A stretch of 64,000 nucleotides of DNA from an uncultured Adlercreutzia sp. (GTDB taxonomy: Bacteria > Actinomycetota > Coriobacteriia > Coriobacteriales > Eggerthellaceae), in contig CAJUSP010000003.1 of assembly GCA_910589165.1 (NCBI GenBank), positions 131,051-195,050 of the forward strand, in the 5' to 3' direction. This document shows, piece by piece, positions 35,008 to 43,755 of this stretch. Below the pieces are notes generated by a model. The model saw nothing but the letters and a program-made list of their open reading frames with translations. It made no database searches and was not told the origin of the DNA. The first letter of the stretch is position 1. Each line of letters starts with the position of its first letter. Made by a program: the position numbers and the translations under genes.

Positions 35008-35013
35008 ATTATA
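35008..35013 (-). promoter_or_regulatory. -10 element of the pycB-to-dxs operon
   Basis: Consensus TATAAT on the minus strand, 47 bases before the pycB ATG. The -35 region is poor. It would drive all six genes, since no other terminator or large gap follows until 28587. The stretch 35014-35314 upstream holds no gene I can support. Confidence 0.55.
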
Positions 35014-35314
35014 GGGGATGCCTACCACGGACCTGAGCGCCGAGGCCCATTTTGCCGACAAGAAACATCAACGAAACGGCGGGGGGTCGTGACGCGGCAC
35101 GGCGAGGGCGCCTATGTGACCCCGCGCTTCTGGGAGCGCCCCAACCTTCGGCGAATCGATTCACCGCTCAACATACGCACCGCAGATGCCTCGACGGGGG
35201 CGCCCCGACACAAGAGCATGCCCAGCCGCCCAGCCCTGCTGCAAGTGCGCGCCCAGCCACGCTGTCAGCCCACTCCCGGCCGCTCCCGTCACAGGGACAT
35301 ACCGGGACAACGCA

Positions 35315-35471
35315 TCTTCCAAAACGAAAAACCAGCACATCTTGGCTCCAGAATCACGTTTTATAAAATACGAAATAGCCTCGGCGGCAAAAACCTGCCG
35401 CAATCGTCTTCCAAAACGTCATTCTGGCGCATTTTCCTTCTTTTGATATTCTAAAACGCAATTCTAGAGCC
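35315..35471 (-). repeat. Forward-forward-inverted repeat array A
   Basis: Read on the minus strand: unit 1 at 35471-35448 (GGCTCTAGAATTGCGTTTTA...), unit 2 at 35427-35407 (...AGAATGACGTTTTGGAAGA), an inverted unit at 35363-35344 (TAAAACGTGATTCTGGAGCC), and a partial fourth at 35326-35315. Unit 1 and the inverted unit can pair over 20 bases with no mismatch if three G-U pairs are allowed. It lies 62 bases past the stop of the gene at 35533, on that gene's sense strand. A GCGGCA/TGCCGC hairpin sits between units. Same architecture as array B at 40836-40955. Confidence 0.75.
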
Positions 35472-35532
35472 ACGATTCCAAACGCAGGGGTATCCGCACC
35501 AGAACACGCAAAACGCCTCTTTCGAGTCGACC

Positions 35533-36585
35533 CTACGGTAAGAATCGCTGATGGTAGCGGTGCACTTGCTCGCGCAGGACGTGATGCCTTCGCCTATGAC
35601 CCTCGCTATGCCGGCGTCGTCGGCCATCAATGCTCATGGAAACGCGATCGAGCAACTCGACGCACTGTTCTTCGCGGTAGAACTGCGATGCCGTAACCGT
35701 GACGGATTCGTACCCCTCAAGCACCAGCGCGTCGCGCTTTCTGGCATCGCGCGCCTGCTGCCCCGCGTCTCTGTGCGAAAGAACCCCGTCGTACTCAACG
35801 ACCTTTCGGCACCCCGGCCACACGATGTCGCCCACAGCCCGCTGGCAGCCTGTCGCGCGAACCGTAGATGTCGCAAGCGGAACGACATAATTCAGCAGAC
35901 CGCGCTCAAGCCCGAGACCTCCGCGACGGGCCGATGTGAACGCAGCGGCGGCCAGCTCGGTCTCCATGGGCGACGCGGACTTCGCCAGCACCTCCGCTGC
36001 AACCGCGCGGGCCCTCTTCGCCCCGTGCAACCCGCGAGCGGCTCGAGAGAACGAGAGCAATCGGCGGGGCGTGCTCAGTGGGCATCGCACCCATCCCGCC
36101 TGCTCCTCCGAAGACAACGGGTAGCAGCCGCAGAGCTCGTAGCCCAGACCAAGCAGCTCGCCGAACGTGAGAAGGGCGCCCATTTGCACGAAAACCAGCT
36201 CGGGCGATGCTACATACACCCTTGGAAGCACTCTGAGGAAGGCACCTCTCGGCACAGCAGTCGCAAGCCGATGACGCACGACCCCCTCATCCGAATGGGC
36301 CGACTGCGACGCGGCAACGAGAATGTGTAAGGGCTCGTCGGCCGCAACGGCAAGCAGCGGCCGTATTGGCCCGGCAAGCTCCTCTATATCGTCGGCCCGG
36401 ACGGCGCAAAGGCGGAGGCACGCCGTCGTCGGAAAGATACCCGATGGAATGACATCGCCGCCGAACTCCGATGCATCGTGAAACGCCGAGAGCGTCATGG
36501 GATGGGCGGCGGACCAGGCGCGCCAAAGGCGGAAGGCGGTTATGTGGCTGAGGTACAGGTTCATGGGGAAAGCATAGCGCGTCAT
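35533..36585 (-). CDS. Endonuclease-fold-like protein, function unknown
   Basis: 350 residues, or 343 from the ATG at 36564. The C-terminal ~100 residues have the pattern of very-short-patch/DUF559 endonuclease folds: GDIVWPGCRKVVEYDG, then a histidine (LSHRD), R.RDALVLEGYESVTVTASQ. The N-terminal ~200 residues have an AbiEi-like flavour (LYVASPELVFVQMG) but I cannot assign them. The very C-terminus is Arg/His-rich. No good ribosome site is seen for either start; a TATAGA lies immediately upstream, so a leaderless message is possible. It stands alone, divergent from the cytochrome operon, with repeat array A in its 3' region. Confidence 0.6.
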   Translation of the reverse strand: MTRYAFPMNLYLSHITAFRLWRAWSAAHPMTLSAFHDASEFGGDVIPSGIFPTTACLRLCAVRADDIEELAGPIRPLLAVAADEPLHILVAASQSAHSDEGVVRHRLATAVPRGAFLRVLPRVYVASPELVFVQMGALLTFGELLGLGYELCGCYPLSSEEQAGWVRCPLSTPRRLLSFSRAARGLHGAKRARAVAAEVLAKSASPMETELAAAAFTSARRGGLGLERGLLNYVVPLATSTVRATGCQRAVGDIVWPGCRKVVEYDGVLSHRDAGQQARDARKRDALVLEGYESVTVTASQFYREEQCVELLDRVSMSIDGRRRRHSEGHRRRHHVLREQVHRYHQRFLP

Positions 36586-36745
36586 TCTATAAACGTTTTG
36601 AGAGGATACTCAAGTCGATAATTTATACATTCATGATTGCGTAGATAAGGTATGGATATGGCAAGGCCCTTGCTCGAAGAAAGGGGAAGCTGGCTGGGAA
36701 GGACGGCGGGGAACGCTTCGGCGCTATCTCTGGTTTTTCTGCTTT

Positions 36746-36782
36746 CACCTGGCTAAACGCAAAGTTTACCCCGCTGGGGTAA
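36746..36782 (+). promoter_or_regulatory. Reductase regulatory module, copy 1
   Basis: CACCTGG at 36746-36752, then a 7-bp inverted repeat TTACCCC-GCT-GGGGTAA at 36766-36782. The ACCC begins 22 bases after the start of CACCTGG, as in the copy at 43756-43790. It lies 77 bases before the cytochrome ATG. Probably a regulator site for the reductase operon. The rest of 36586-36858 has no gene. Confidence 0.65.
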
Positions 36783-36858
36783 TAGCCAGCAGCCCCCTTG
36801 GCGGCGCACAATGGCGGCGTTCTCATCTCCGCACGAACACAGGAAGGGAGGAGCGAGC

Positions 36859-37527
36859 ATGAGCAACGAGGAAACGAAGGGCGCGACCGCGGCTGCCGAG
36901 CACGCGGCGGACGGTTCGTCCACGCCCGAGGGGGTCGGCGCCCCGGCGGCGGCCAGCCCGAAGAAGCCGCGGCGCAAGGGCTGGATCGTCGCCGGCGTGG
37001 TGGCGGCCATCGTCATTGTGGCCGGCGCGGGATTCTGGGTATGGCACGAGCAGCCGAGCTTCTGCAACGCCATTTGCCACAGCCCCATGGACTACTATGT
37101 GGAAACCTACGAGGCCGACGACCCGAAGCTGGGCGTGACCGCCCACGCGAAGGCTGGCGAATCGTGCCTCGACTGCCACACTGCCGAGCTCACCACGCAG
37201 ATCTCGGAAGTGTGCGCCTGGGTGTCGGACAACTACCCCATGACGGCCGACGGCACCATGCTCGCCACGGGCAAGCAGTTCGCCGACGAGCAGTTCTGCG
37301 CGCGCCCCGAGTGCCATCATGCCCTGGGCACCAGCTTCGACGAGATTACCGCGGGGCTGTGGGGCTTTGCCGGCAACGACGAGAAGTACAACCCGCATGC
37401 CAGCCATCAGGACATGGCCCTGGAATGCGGCGATTGCCACAAGATTCACGAGCAGCAGGTGCTGGTGTGCAACGAGTGCCACGACCTGACCCTGCCCGAG
37501 GGATGGGAGGCCCCCAATGCAGAGTAA
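36859..37527 (+). CDS. Membrane-anchored multihaem cytochrome c
   Basis: 222 residues. A disordered N-terminus, one membrane helix (41-62), then five haem-binding sites: C69-X3-CH, C103-XX-CH, C147-X4-CH, C190-XX-CH and C204-XX-CH. The first and third are non-standard spacings. This resembles NapC/NrfH-type quinol-linked cytochromes that pass electrons out of the membrane. It overlaps the downstream flavoprotein by 11 bases, the same two-part layout as cytochrome/flavoprotein reductases such as cgr1-cgr2 of Eggerthella lenta. GGAGGAGC precedes the ATG. Confidence 0.88.
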   Translation: MSNEETKGATAAAEHAADGSSTPEGVGAPAAASPKKPRRKGWIVAGVVAAIVIVAGAGFWVWHEQPSFCNAICHSPMDYYVETYEADDPKLGVTAHAKAGESCLDCHTAELTTQISEVCAWVSDNYPMTADGTMLATGKQFADEQFCARPECHHALGTSFDEITAGLWGFAGNDEKYNPHASHQDMALECGDCHKIHEQQVLVCNECHDLTLPEGWEAPNAE

Positions 37528-39241
37528 CGTTTCCCGCCGCAGCTTTTTGCGCGGCGCCGGCGTGGCCGCTATGGGCGCGTTTGCGGCCGGCACCCTTTCC
37601 GCCTGCGGCCACGGCTACGCCGCCGAGACGCCCGACAACCTGAGCGCCGGCGAGTTCTCGGGTCCCTCGTGGCTCGGCCAGGCGCCGGTGATTCCCGAAG
37701 AGGACATCACCGAGACGGTGGAGACTGAGGTGCTCGTCGTGGGCATGGGCACCGGCGGCATTCCGGCCATGATCTCGGCGGCCGAGAACGGCGCGCGCGT
37801 GCTTGGCATCGACCGCCAGGGCACGCCGAAGAATGTCCGCGAGGATATCGGCGCCATCGACTCGCGGCTGCAGCAGGCCTCCTTCGACGAGTTCCCCGAG
37901 TTCAAGATCGACAAGAAGGAGGCCATCGAGGACATCGTGCGCTACGCCAACGGCTTTGTGGACTACGACGTGGTGAAGCTGTGGGCCAACGAGTCCGGCG
38001 CCATGGTGGACTGGCTCACGGACATCGTCGAGCGCGATGGCAAGATGGTCATGGAGTTCGAGGGCGGCGTGGGCGACACGAGCGACCCGGGCCGCGACAG
38101 GGCCTACGCCACCGGCCACAGCCCCCAGCTGACTGACGCGGTGGGCGAAGACGAGGAGTGGGGCTTCGCCGAGTCCATCTTGGCCTACGCGGCCGAGAAG
38201 GGCGCCGAGGCACGCTGGTTCTGCGAGTTCGTGAAGTGCGAGCAGGACGAGTCGGGGCGCGTGACCGGCGTCATCGCCCGCGAGGTGAAGGGCGACCGCC
38301 ACTACCTGCGCATCAACGCCAGCAAGGGCGTGATCCTGTCCACCGGCGGCTACGGCAACAACCTCGAGATGATGGAGGATCGCCAGGCCTGGAACCAGAA
38401 AATCCGCATCGCGGCCCCCGGCTCCGGCGGCAACCCTACCGGCGACGGCATCAAGGCGTGCCTGTGGATGGGCGCCACCATGGACCCGCTGGGCGCAGCG
38501 GTCACCTTCAACCGCGCCTGCGTAAAGCCCGACCAGACCGCCGGCGACGGCGTGCTCGGCCGCTGGTTCTGGTTCGGCGAGCAGCCCTTCCTGAAGCTGA
38601 ACCTGAAGGGCGAGCGCTTCTGCAACGAGAGCGGCCCCTACGACTACATGCTGCACTCCACCATCATGCAGCCGCACCAGACCTACGTGGACATCTGGGA
38701 CGCGAATCACGCCGAGCAGGCCGAGGCCTTCGACGAGGTGGGCTGCTGCCGCCTGTTCCCGTTCCCCAACGGGGCGAAGAACAACATTCCCATGCAGGTG
38801 GTTGACGGCATGATCGAGAAGCTCATAGAGGACGGCTACGTGCAGAAGGCCGACACCATGGAGGAGCTGGCCGAGAAGCTGAACCTGCCCGTGGAGGCGA
38901 CGGTGGCCTCGTGGAAGCGCTACAACGAGATGGCCGCGGCCGGCGAGGACACCGACTACTTCAAGGAGAAGCACCGCCTGCTGCCGCTGACGACGCCGCC
39001 CTACTACGGCGTGCGCACCGGTGCCTGGTTCTTGGCCACGCTGGATGGCATCACCATCGACACGAACCTGCACCCCTGCGACAGCAACGGCGACCCCATC
39101 CAGGGCATCTACCTGACCGGCAACGACTCGGGCGGCTTCTTCTCCGTGAGCTACCCGAACCTGATGACGGGCCTTGCCTGCGGGCGCACCATGACCTTCG
39201 GGCGGCGCGCCGGCATGCTGGCCGCCACCGGCCAGGCCTAG
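37517..39241 (+). CDS. Tat-exported FAD-dependent reductase, fumarate reductase-like
   Basis: 574 residues. Twin-arginine signal RRSFLRG at residues 7-13. The FAD Rossmann motif VVGMGTGGIPAM is near residue 77, an ISKG-like region (RINASKGVILSTGGY) near 258, and the C-terminal GIYLTGNDSGGFFSVSYPNLMTG FAD segment near the end. The family includes soluble fumarate, urocanate and other acrylate-type reductases; the substrate is unknown. Electrons should come from the upstream cytochrome. It ends at a strong terminator and is followed by a membrane LuxR regulator. Confidence 0.88.
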   Translation: MQSNVSRRSFLRGAGVAAMGAFAAGTLSACGHGYAAETPDNLSAGEFSGPSWLGQAPVIPEEDITETVETEVLVVGMGTGGIPAMISAAENGARVLGIDRQGTPKNVREDIGAIDSRLQQASFDEFPEFKIDKKEAIEDIVRYANGFVDYDVVKLWANESGAMVDWLTDIVERDGKMVMEFEGGVGDTSDPGRDRAYATGHSPQLTDAVGEDEEWGFAESILAYAAEKGAEARWFCEFVKCEQDESGRVTGVIAREVKGDRHYLRINASKGVILSTGGYGNNLEMMEDRQAWNQKIRIAAPGSGGNPTGDGIKACLWMGATMDPLGAAVTFNRACVKPDQTAGDGVLGRWFWFGEQPFLKLNLKGERFCNESGPYDYMLHSTIMQPHQTYVDIWDANHAEQAEAFDEVGCCRLFPFPNGAKNNIPMQVVDGMIEKLIEDGYVQKADTMEELAEKLNLPVEATVASWKRYNEMAAAGEDTDYFKEKHRLLPLTTPPYYGVRTGAWFLATLDGITIDTNLHPCDSNGDPIQGIYLTGNDSGGFFSVSYPNLMTGLACGRTMTFGRRAGMLAATGQA

Positions 39242-39348
39242 GGGCGCGGGGTTAGCGCTGCGACGGTCGCCATTCTTCGACGCGCGTCTCATCGGCACCC
39301 GCGGGCGCCGCGGCCGACCCGAAGCCCGAATAGGCAGATGAGGTAACG

Positions 39349-39382
39349 AAATCCCCCGTCTTGGCAGAGCCGGGGGATTTTT
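39349..39382 (+). terminator. Terminator of the cytochrome-flavoprotein operon
   Basis: Perfect 10-bp stem (AAATCCCCCG/CGGGGGATTT, 12-base loop) with continued T residues. It lies 107 bases past the flavoprotein stop and 37 before the LuxR ATG. Confidence 0.88.
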
Positions 39383-39419
39383 GCCTATACAATGGGAGGA
39401 ACTCTTTGGGAGGAGGCCC

Positions 39420-40811
39420 ATGGCACAGGCAGCACGCTCTTGGCGGGCGGGAGGCGCGCTCGCGCTGTTTTTGCTTTCCACGTCTATCATGAACGGGACG
39501 GTGTTCCCGCTATTCGACGCGGTGTTCATGTTCGCGCGCGACATCTCCGTCACCGTGGCCGCCATCGCCTATGTGGCCCTCGGGCTGGCGGCCTGGCGCG
39601 CGCCGCACCTGCTGACGGGACGGCTCGTCGTCGCGGGGAACGCCCTGGCTGTGGCCATCGGCGTGGCGGCGACGGCTGGCGGCGTGGCTTTGGCCTCCGC
39701 GCCGCTGCTGGTGGCCGGCTCGTCGCTGGCTGCTGCGGGGCGATCGGGCATCATGGTCTCGGTGGGGCTGGCCCTCACGCGTCTTGAGGCGCGGTCGGCG
39801 GCTTTGGCCATCGGGGGCGCCTTCGCCTTCCAGCTGATCGTAAGTCCGCTTACGGGCGCCATGGGCGCCACCGTTGGGCTTGCGTTGTTCGCCGCCCTAC
39901 CTTTGGCCGCCCTCGCTCTCGTCGCGCCGCCGGCGGTCTCCTCGTTCGAGTTCGCCCGCGGCCATGCCTCGCCGAGCGATCTGTCCATCACGCGCCCGGC
40001 GTCGTTTGTTGCTTTGTTCTCGCTGCTGTTCGCCTGCCTGTTCTTCTTCCAGCTGGCCTTCGGATTCGCCCTGCGCTTCGAGGAGGTGGCCGGAAGCCCC
40101 CGCGCCAGCATCGTTCCAGCGGTTCCCGTCGTGCTCGTGACCGGCTACATGGCGCTGACGCGTCGCCCGTTCCCAGCCGACTTCTCCGTGCAGCTTTCGG
40201 CGCTGGCCATTATCGCCGGCTTTCTGTGCGCCGTGCGGCCCCTGCTGTTCGCACCGGCGGCCGATGTGGCCCTGCTGAACGCGGGGCACGGGCTCTTCAA
40301 CCTGACGGCGCAAATCGCGCTCGTGGCCGTGGCGGCGCGCAACCCGGTGGGGGCGGTCACCGTGCTGGCGTGGGGCTCCGGCGTGCAGAGCCTGGGGTCG
40401 CTTGCCGGCGCCGGGGCCGGCATGATCGGCAACGCGGCCGCTGCAGCCGACGCCACCTGGGGCTCGCTCATTCCCGCGGTGCTTCTGCTGGTATTCGCCG
40501 GTTGGGTGATCATCGGGCTCAAGCGCTTCAGCTTCGCGGAGCTTATCGCCGGGGTGGAGCCGGTGGAGGTGTCCCCGGCCGCGGCGCCGGAAGATTTGTT
40601 CGACGACCGCTGCGCCCAGGTGGCCGAGCGCTTCGCTCTCACGCCGCGCGAGGCCGAGGTGTTCGCCATGCTCGCCCGCGGGCGCGACCGCGCCTACATC
40701 GAGGAGGCGCTCGTCGTGTCGCGCAACACGGTGAAGGCCCACGTGAAGCACGTGTACGCCAAGCTCGGCATTCACTCGCATCAGGAGCTCATCGACCTGG
40801 TGGAGGGGTAG
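39420..40811 (+). CDS. Membrane LuxR-type transcription regulator
   Basis: 463 residues. About twelve hydrophobic helices fill residues 1-385; the C-terminal ~65 residues are a LuxR HTH (LTPREAEVFAMLARGRDRAYIEEALVVSRNTVKAHVKHVYAKLG). No phospho-receiver domain. Regulators of this shape beside reductase genes are common in Eggerthellaceae and are thought to sense a small molecule in the membrane. AGGAGG lies before the ATG at 39420, and TATACAAT upstream fits a -10. Its target is probably the adjacent cytochrome/flavoprotein operon. Confidence 0.85.
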   Translation: MAQAARSWRAGGALALFLLSTSIMNGTVFPLFDAVFMFARDISVTVAAIAYVALGLAAWRAPHLLTGRLVVAGNALAVAIGVAATAGGVALASAPLLVAGSSLAAAGRSGIMVSVGLALTRLEARSAALAIGGAFAFQLIVSPLTGAMGATVGLALFAALPLAALALVAPPAVSSFEFARGHASPSDLSITRPASFVALFSLLFACLFFFQLAFGFALRFEEVAGSPRASIVPAVPVVLVTGYMALTRRPFPADFSVQLSALAIIAGFLCAVRPLLFAPAADVALLNAGHGLFNLTAQIALVAVAARNPVGAVTVLAWGSGVQSLGSLAGAGAGMIGNAAAAADATWGSLIPAVLLLVFAGWVIIGLKRFSFAELIAGVEPVEVSPAAAPEDLFDDRCAQVAERFALTPREAEVFAMLARGRDRAYIEEALVVSRNTVKAHVKHVYAKLGIHSHQELIDLVEG

Positions 40812-40835
40812 CCGGAACCGTAAACAGCACCTTTG

Positions 40836-40955
40836 TGCTCTAGAATTGCGTTTTGGAAGACGTTTGCATCGCAAATGGTCCCAGTATTGCGTTTTGGAAG
40901 ATCGATGCGCCATTCCTGAGCGATATTGTCTTCTAAAGCGCAATTCTAAAGCCAA
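40836..40955 (+). repeat. Forward-forward-inverted repeat array B
   Basis: Forward units at 40836-40861 (...CTAGAATTGCGTTTTGGAAG...) and 40881-40901 (...ATTGCGTTTTGGAAGA), and an inverted unit at 40929-40955 (...CTTCTAAAGCGCAATTCTAAAG...). Forward and inverted arms pair over ~25 bases on the plus strand; two of three differences are G-U wobbles. It begins 25 bases past the LuxR stop. Confidence 0.75.
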
Positions 40956-41302
40956 AGAGCCCAAAACCCTCTCGGTCCGTAAGCGTTATCACGAAACGAT
41001 TCCTCGCTCTGCGCATCAAGGCTATTTTCTCGCGCGGGGCCAGATTGAGGGCTCCTCTTCCCTGCGGCCACGTTTGCGGGGCGCTGTCAACTAGGCAAGC
41101 TGTTCTTTATTTATGAACAATTGCTCAGCTTTTCGCGAACGAGCACGGCCCTTGAAACGGGGCGCTATAGAATACTTCGAAACAATTCGCGCGACGCAGG
41201 CGGGCTGGGCGCGCGCAACAGGACGGCTGTGCGGCCGGAAACGCGATTCCCGTGAATCCGCCGCGCCGCCGCAGGAAACAGAACCCGCCCCAGGGAGGCA
41301 GC
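40956..41302. other. Intergenic region before degV
   Basis: No gene is supported. It contains an imperfect palindrome TGAACAATTGCTCA at 41114-41127, a possible operator, and a TATAGAAT near 41166 that could be a degV -10. Confidence 0.4.
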
Positions 41303-42175
41303 ATGGGCATTCGCATCATCATCGATTCGTCGGCCGACATGGAAGAGGCGTACGCCTGCGCCCACGGCATCACCATCATCCCCATGACCATCACTTTCGG
41401 CGACGAGGAGTTCGCCGAAGGGGTCGACATCAGCCGCACCGAGTTCTTCGAGCGCCTCATCGAGAGCGACGAGCTGCCGCGCACGAGCCAGATTCCCCCC
41501 ATGGTGTTCCAGGATCTGTTCCAGGAGGCCGTGGCCGCCGGCGACACCGTGGTGTGCATTACGCTGTCGAGCCACATCTCGGGCACCTACCAGAGCGCCT
41601 GCATCGCCGCAGCCCCCTTCAAGGAATCCGTCTTCGTGGTGGATTCCGAGAATGCCACCGTCGGCGAGCGTATCTTGGCCGAGCGCGCCTGGGCCCTGCG
41701 CGACGAGGGGCTTTCCGCCGCCGACATTGCCTACTGCCTCGATCAGGAGAAGAAGGACATCCGCCTCGTGGCGGCCTTAGACGGCCTGGAGTACCTGCGC
41801 CGCGGCGGGCGCATCTCTGGCGCGGCGGCGGCCATCGGCGGCCTTTTGTCCATCAAGCCCGTGGTGGGCGTCGTGGACGGCAAAGTGGTCGTTCTGGGGA
41901 AGGCCCGCGGCTCGAAGGCATCGCGCTCCATGGTGTTCGAGGAAATCGAGAAGGCCGGCGGCATCGACTTCACGCGCCCGGTGTGGGTGGCCTACTCGGG
42001 CCTGTCCGACAAGATCGGCCGCAAGTACATCGCCGACTCGCTCGCCATCGCCGCCGACGGGGGCCTGATCGAGAGCCCGGACGCCCTGGAGCTGCCCCTC
42101 ACCCTCGTCGGTGCCGTCATCGGCACCCACGTGGGCCCCGACGGCGTTGCCTTCGCCTTCTTCGCCCGGGAATAG
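41303..42175 (+). CDS. DegV family fatty-acid-binding protein
   Basis: 290 residues. It begins IRIIIDSSADMEEA. Family marks include RTSQIPPMVFQDLF, ITLSSHISGTYQSA, a DSENATVGER segment and LEYLRRGGRISGAAAAIGGLLSIKPVV. DegV/FakB proteins hold a fatty acid and can present it to a kinase FakA; no FakA is nearby. GGGAGGC precedes the ATG at 41303. It is convergent with the second LuxR gene. Confidence 0.92.
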   Translation: MGIRIIIDSSADMEEAYACAHGITIIPMTITFGDEEFAEGVDISRTEFFERLIESDELPRTSQIPPMVFQDLFQEAVAAGDTVVCITLSSHISGTYQSACIAAAPFKESVFVVDSENATVGERILAERAWALRDEGLSAADIAYCLDQEKKDIRLVAALDGLEYLRRGGRISGAAAAIGGLLSIKPVVGVVDGKVVVLGKARGSKASRSMVFEEIEKAGGIDFTRPVWVAYSGLSDKIGRKYIADSLAIAADGGLIESPDALELPLTLVGAVIGTHVGPDGVAFAFFARE

Positions 42176-42208
42176 CGGGGCGCAGCTCTCCTCCTGGCGG
42201 AGGCGGCG

Positions 42209-43684
42209 TCAGTAGGCGTCGATGAGCTCTTGGATCTCCTTGCGGCTGTGCACGCCGAGCTTGGTGTAGATGTGCTTGATGTGGCTGCGCACGGTGTTTT
42301 CCGTCACGTACATCGTCTCGGCGATGTAGGCCTTGGTGCGGCCCTTGCAGAACAGCTGCATGACCTCCACCTCGCGCGCGGTGAGCCCCGCGCGGGCGCC
42401 CACCGCCGCGCACCGGCTCTCGATGTCGTCGAAGTCGCTCGGCGCGACACGCTCCCGCTCGGCCAAGTCGCCGAAGATATGGGCGATGTTCTGGTCTCTC
42501 GACTGCAGGCACAGCGCCATGGTCAGCGCCACCACGTACAGGAGCACCGCCACATAGCTTGCGCCCAAACCGCGCTGGAAGAACGCGGCGGCCAGCAGCG
42601 AACCGCCGTAGAACGGCAGCACGTAGCAGCTCCAGCCAATGCCGAAGACGGGGAAGGGCGAGAAGGTGCTGTGCCGGGCCACATCGGCCAAGGTGAGCCA
42701 GAGGAACAGCACGATGAAGTTCAGGGAGACGCCCGAGAAGAGGGCCTGCATGCCGGCATCGGGCGCGATCAGCTCGCAGAGCAGGTCGGTGGCCAGCACG
42801 AAGAGCACGATCTTCCACAGCTGGGGGAAGTCGAAGGGCCGTGCGAGCGCGAAGACGAACAGCAGAATGCCCAGGCACAGCAGGGCGTCGAGCGCGCGGG
42901 CCGCGGCGAACAGCCCCACGCCCCCGAGGGTGTCAGATGTCGGCTGGAAGGAGAGCATGGAGGCGTTCGCCAAGCTGAAGACGACGAACACCGCCGCCAC
43001 CTTCCAGAGCGCGCCGACGTTGTCCCGGGTGAAGCGGGGCGCGGCTGTCAGGACGCCGGACGCCGCCTCGGCAGCGGACGGGCGGGCGTCCCTTTTGCCG
43101 GGCGCGGGGGCACCATCGCCTTCGCCGCCCTCTGCGGTCAGGCGCAGGGCGCGCCGGCAGAGCATGATCGAGAGCGCTGGCAGCAGCGCGGCAAAGATGC
43201 CCGCCACCAGCGGGGGCAGCGCGAACACCACGAGCTTCAGCGCCGCCGCGGCGATGCCCGCCGTGAAGAGGTAGGCCACAGCCTGGCGAATGGAGAGACG
43301 GCCGTAGAACTGCCCCCAGCGCAGATAGGCCCACCCGTAGCCCGCCACCGCGACGATCTTCGCCGCCGTGGCCGCCGAAGGCGCCGCGAGCCCCGCGACG
43401 GCGAGGGCGACCACCAGCGTGGCCGCCGTCGAGACCGCGCCCGCAACCACATCTACGGCGCGAAGGCGACCGGCCGAGGGACGCCCGAGCAGGACGAGTC
43501 CGGCCGCGACGAGCATGGCGAGTCCCGTGACGAGGTACATGCTCTGCCACGGGAGGCTGCCGGCGCCCATGGCGGCGGTGTTCAGCCAGAAGACCCAGAC
43601 GTGCTGGGTCCAGATGCCCGTCAGCGCGAGCGCCGATGCGGCGCCGGCGCCTGCGAGCTCGAATTGTCTGCGATAGGTTTCCAT
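42209..43684 (-). CDS. Membrane LuxR-type transcription regulator
   Basis: 491 residues. About twelve membrane helices and a C-terminal LuxR HTH (LTAREVEVMQLFCKGRTKAYIAETMYVTENTVRSHIKHIYTKLG). Same plan as the regulator at 39420 but not a close copy. It is divergent from the flavoprotein at 43905. The frame is open to 44233, but a perfect TATAAT ends eight bases before the ATG at 43684 (METYRRQFEL), suggesting a leaderless message starting at that ATG. No ribosome site is present. It likely controls the divergent flavoprotein. Confidence 0.85.
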   Translation of the reverse strand: METYRRQFELAGAGAASALALTGIWTQHVWVFWLNTAAMGAGSLPWQSMYLVTGLAMLVAAGLVLLGRPSAGRLRAVDVVAGAVSTAATLVVALAVAGLAAPSAATAAKIVAVAGYGWAYLRWGQFYGRLSIRQAVAYLFTAGIAAAALKLVVFALPPLVAGIFAALLPALSIMLCRRALRLTAEGGEGDGAPAPGKRDARPSAAEAASGVLTAAPRFTRDNVGALWKVAAVFVVFSLANASMLSFQPTSDTLGGVGLFAAARALDALLCLGILLFVFALARPFDFPQLWKIVLFVLATDLLCELIAPDAGMQALFSGVSLNFIVLFLWLTLADVARHSTFSPFPVFGIGWSCYVLPFYGGSLLAAAFFQRGLGASYVAVLLYVVALTMALCLQSRDQNIAHIFGDLAERERVAPSDFDDIESRCAAVGARAGLTAREVEVMQLFCKGRTKAYIAETMYVTENTVRSHIKHIYTKLGVHSRKEIQELIDAY

Positions 43685-43691
43685 GGCATGC

Positions 43692-43697
43692 ATTATA
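43692..43697 (-). promoter_or_regulatory. -10 of a leaderless promoter for the LuxR gene
   Basis: Consensus TATAAT on the minus strand. The A of the ATG at 43684 is the eighth base past it, about where transcription should start. A second in-frame ATG at 43693 overlaps the -10 and cannot be the start if this promoter is used. Confidence 0.6.
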
Positions 43698-43755
43698 GGG
43701 AGTTTGCCGCCCCATCTGGGGAAGAACTTTCCGATACCTCGACCGCATTGCCTCT

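Noticed and set aside
35315..35471. CRISPR-like repeat with spacers
   Set aside because: Only two forward copies per array, one inverted copy, imperfect repeats and no cas genes; an RNA hairpin element fits better.
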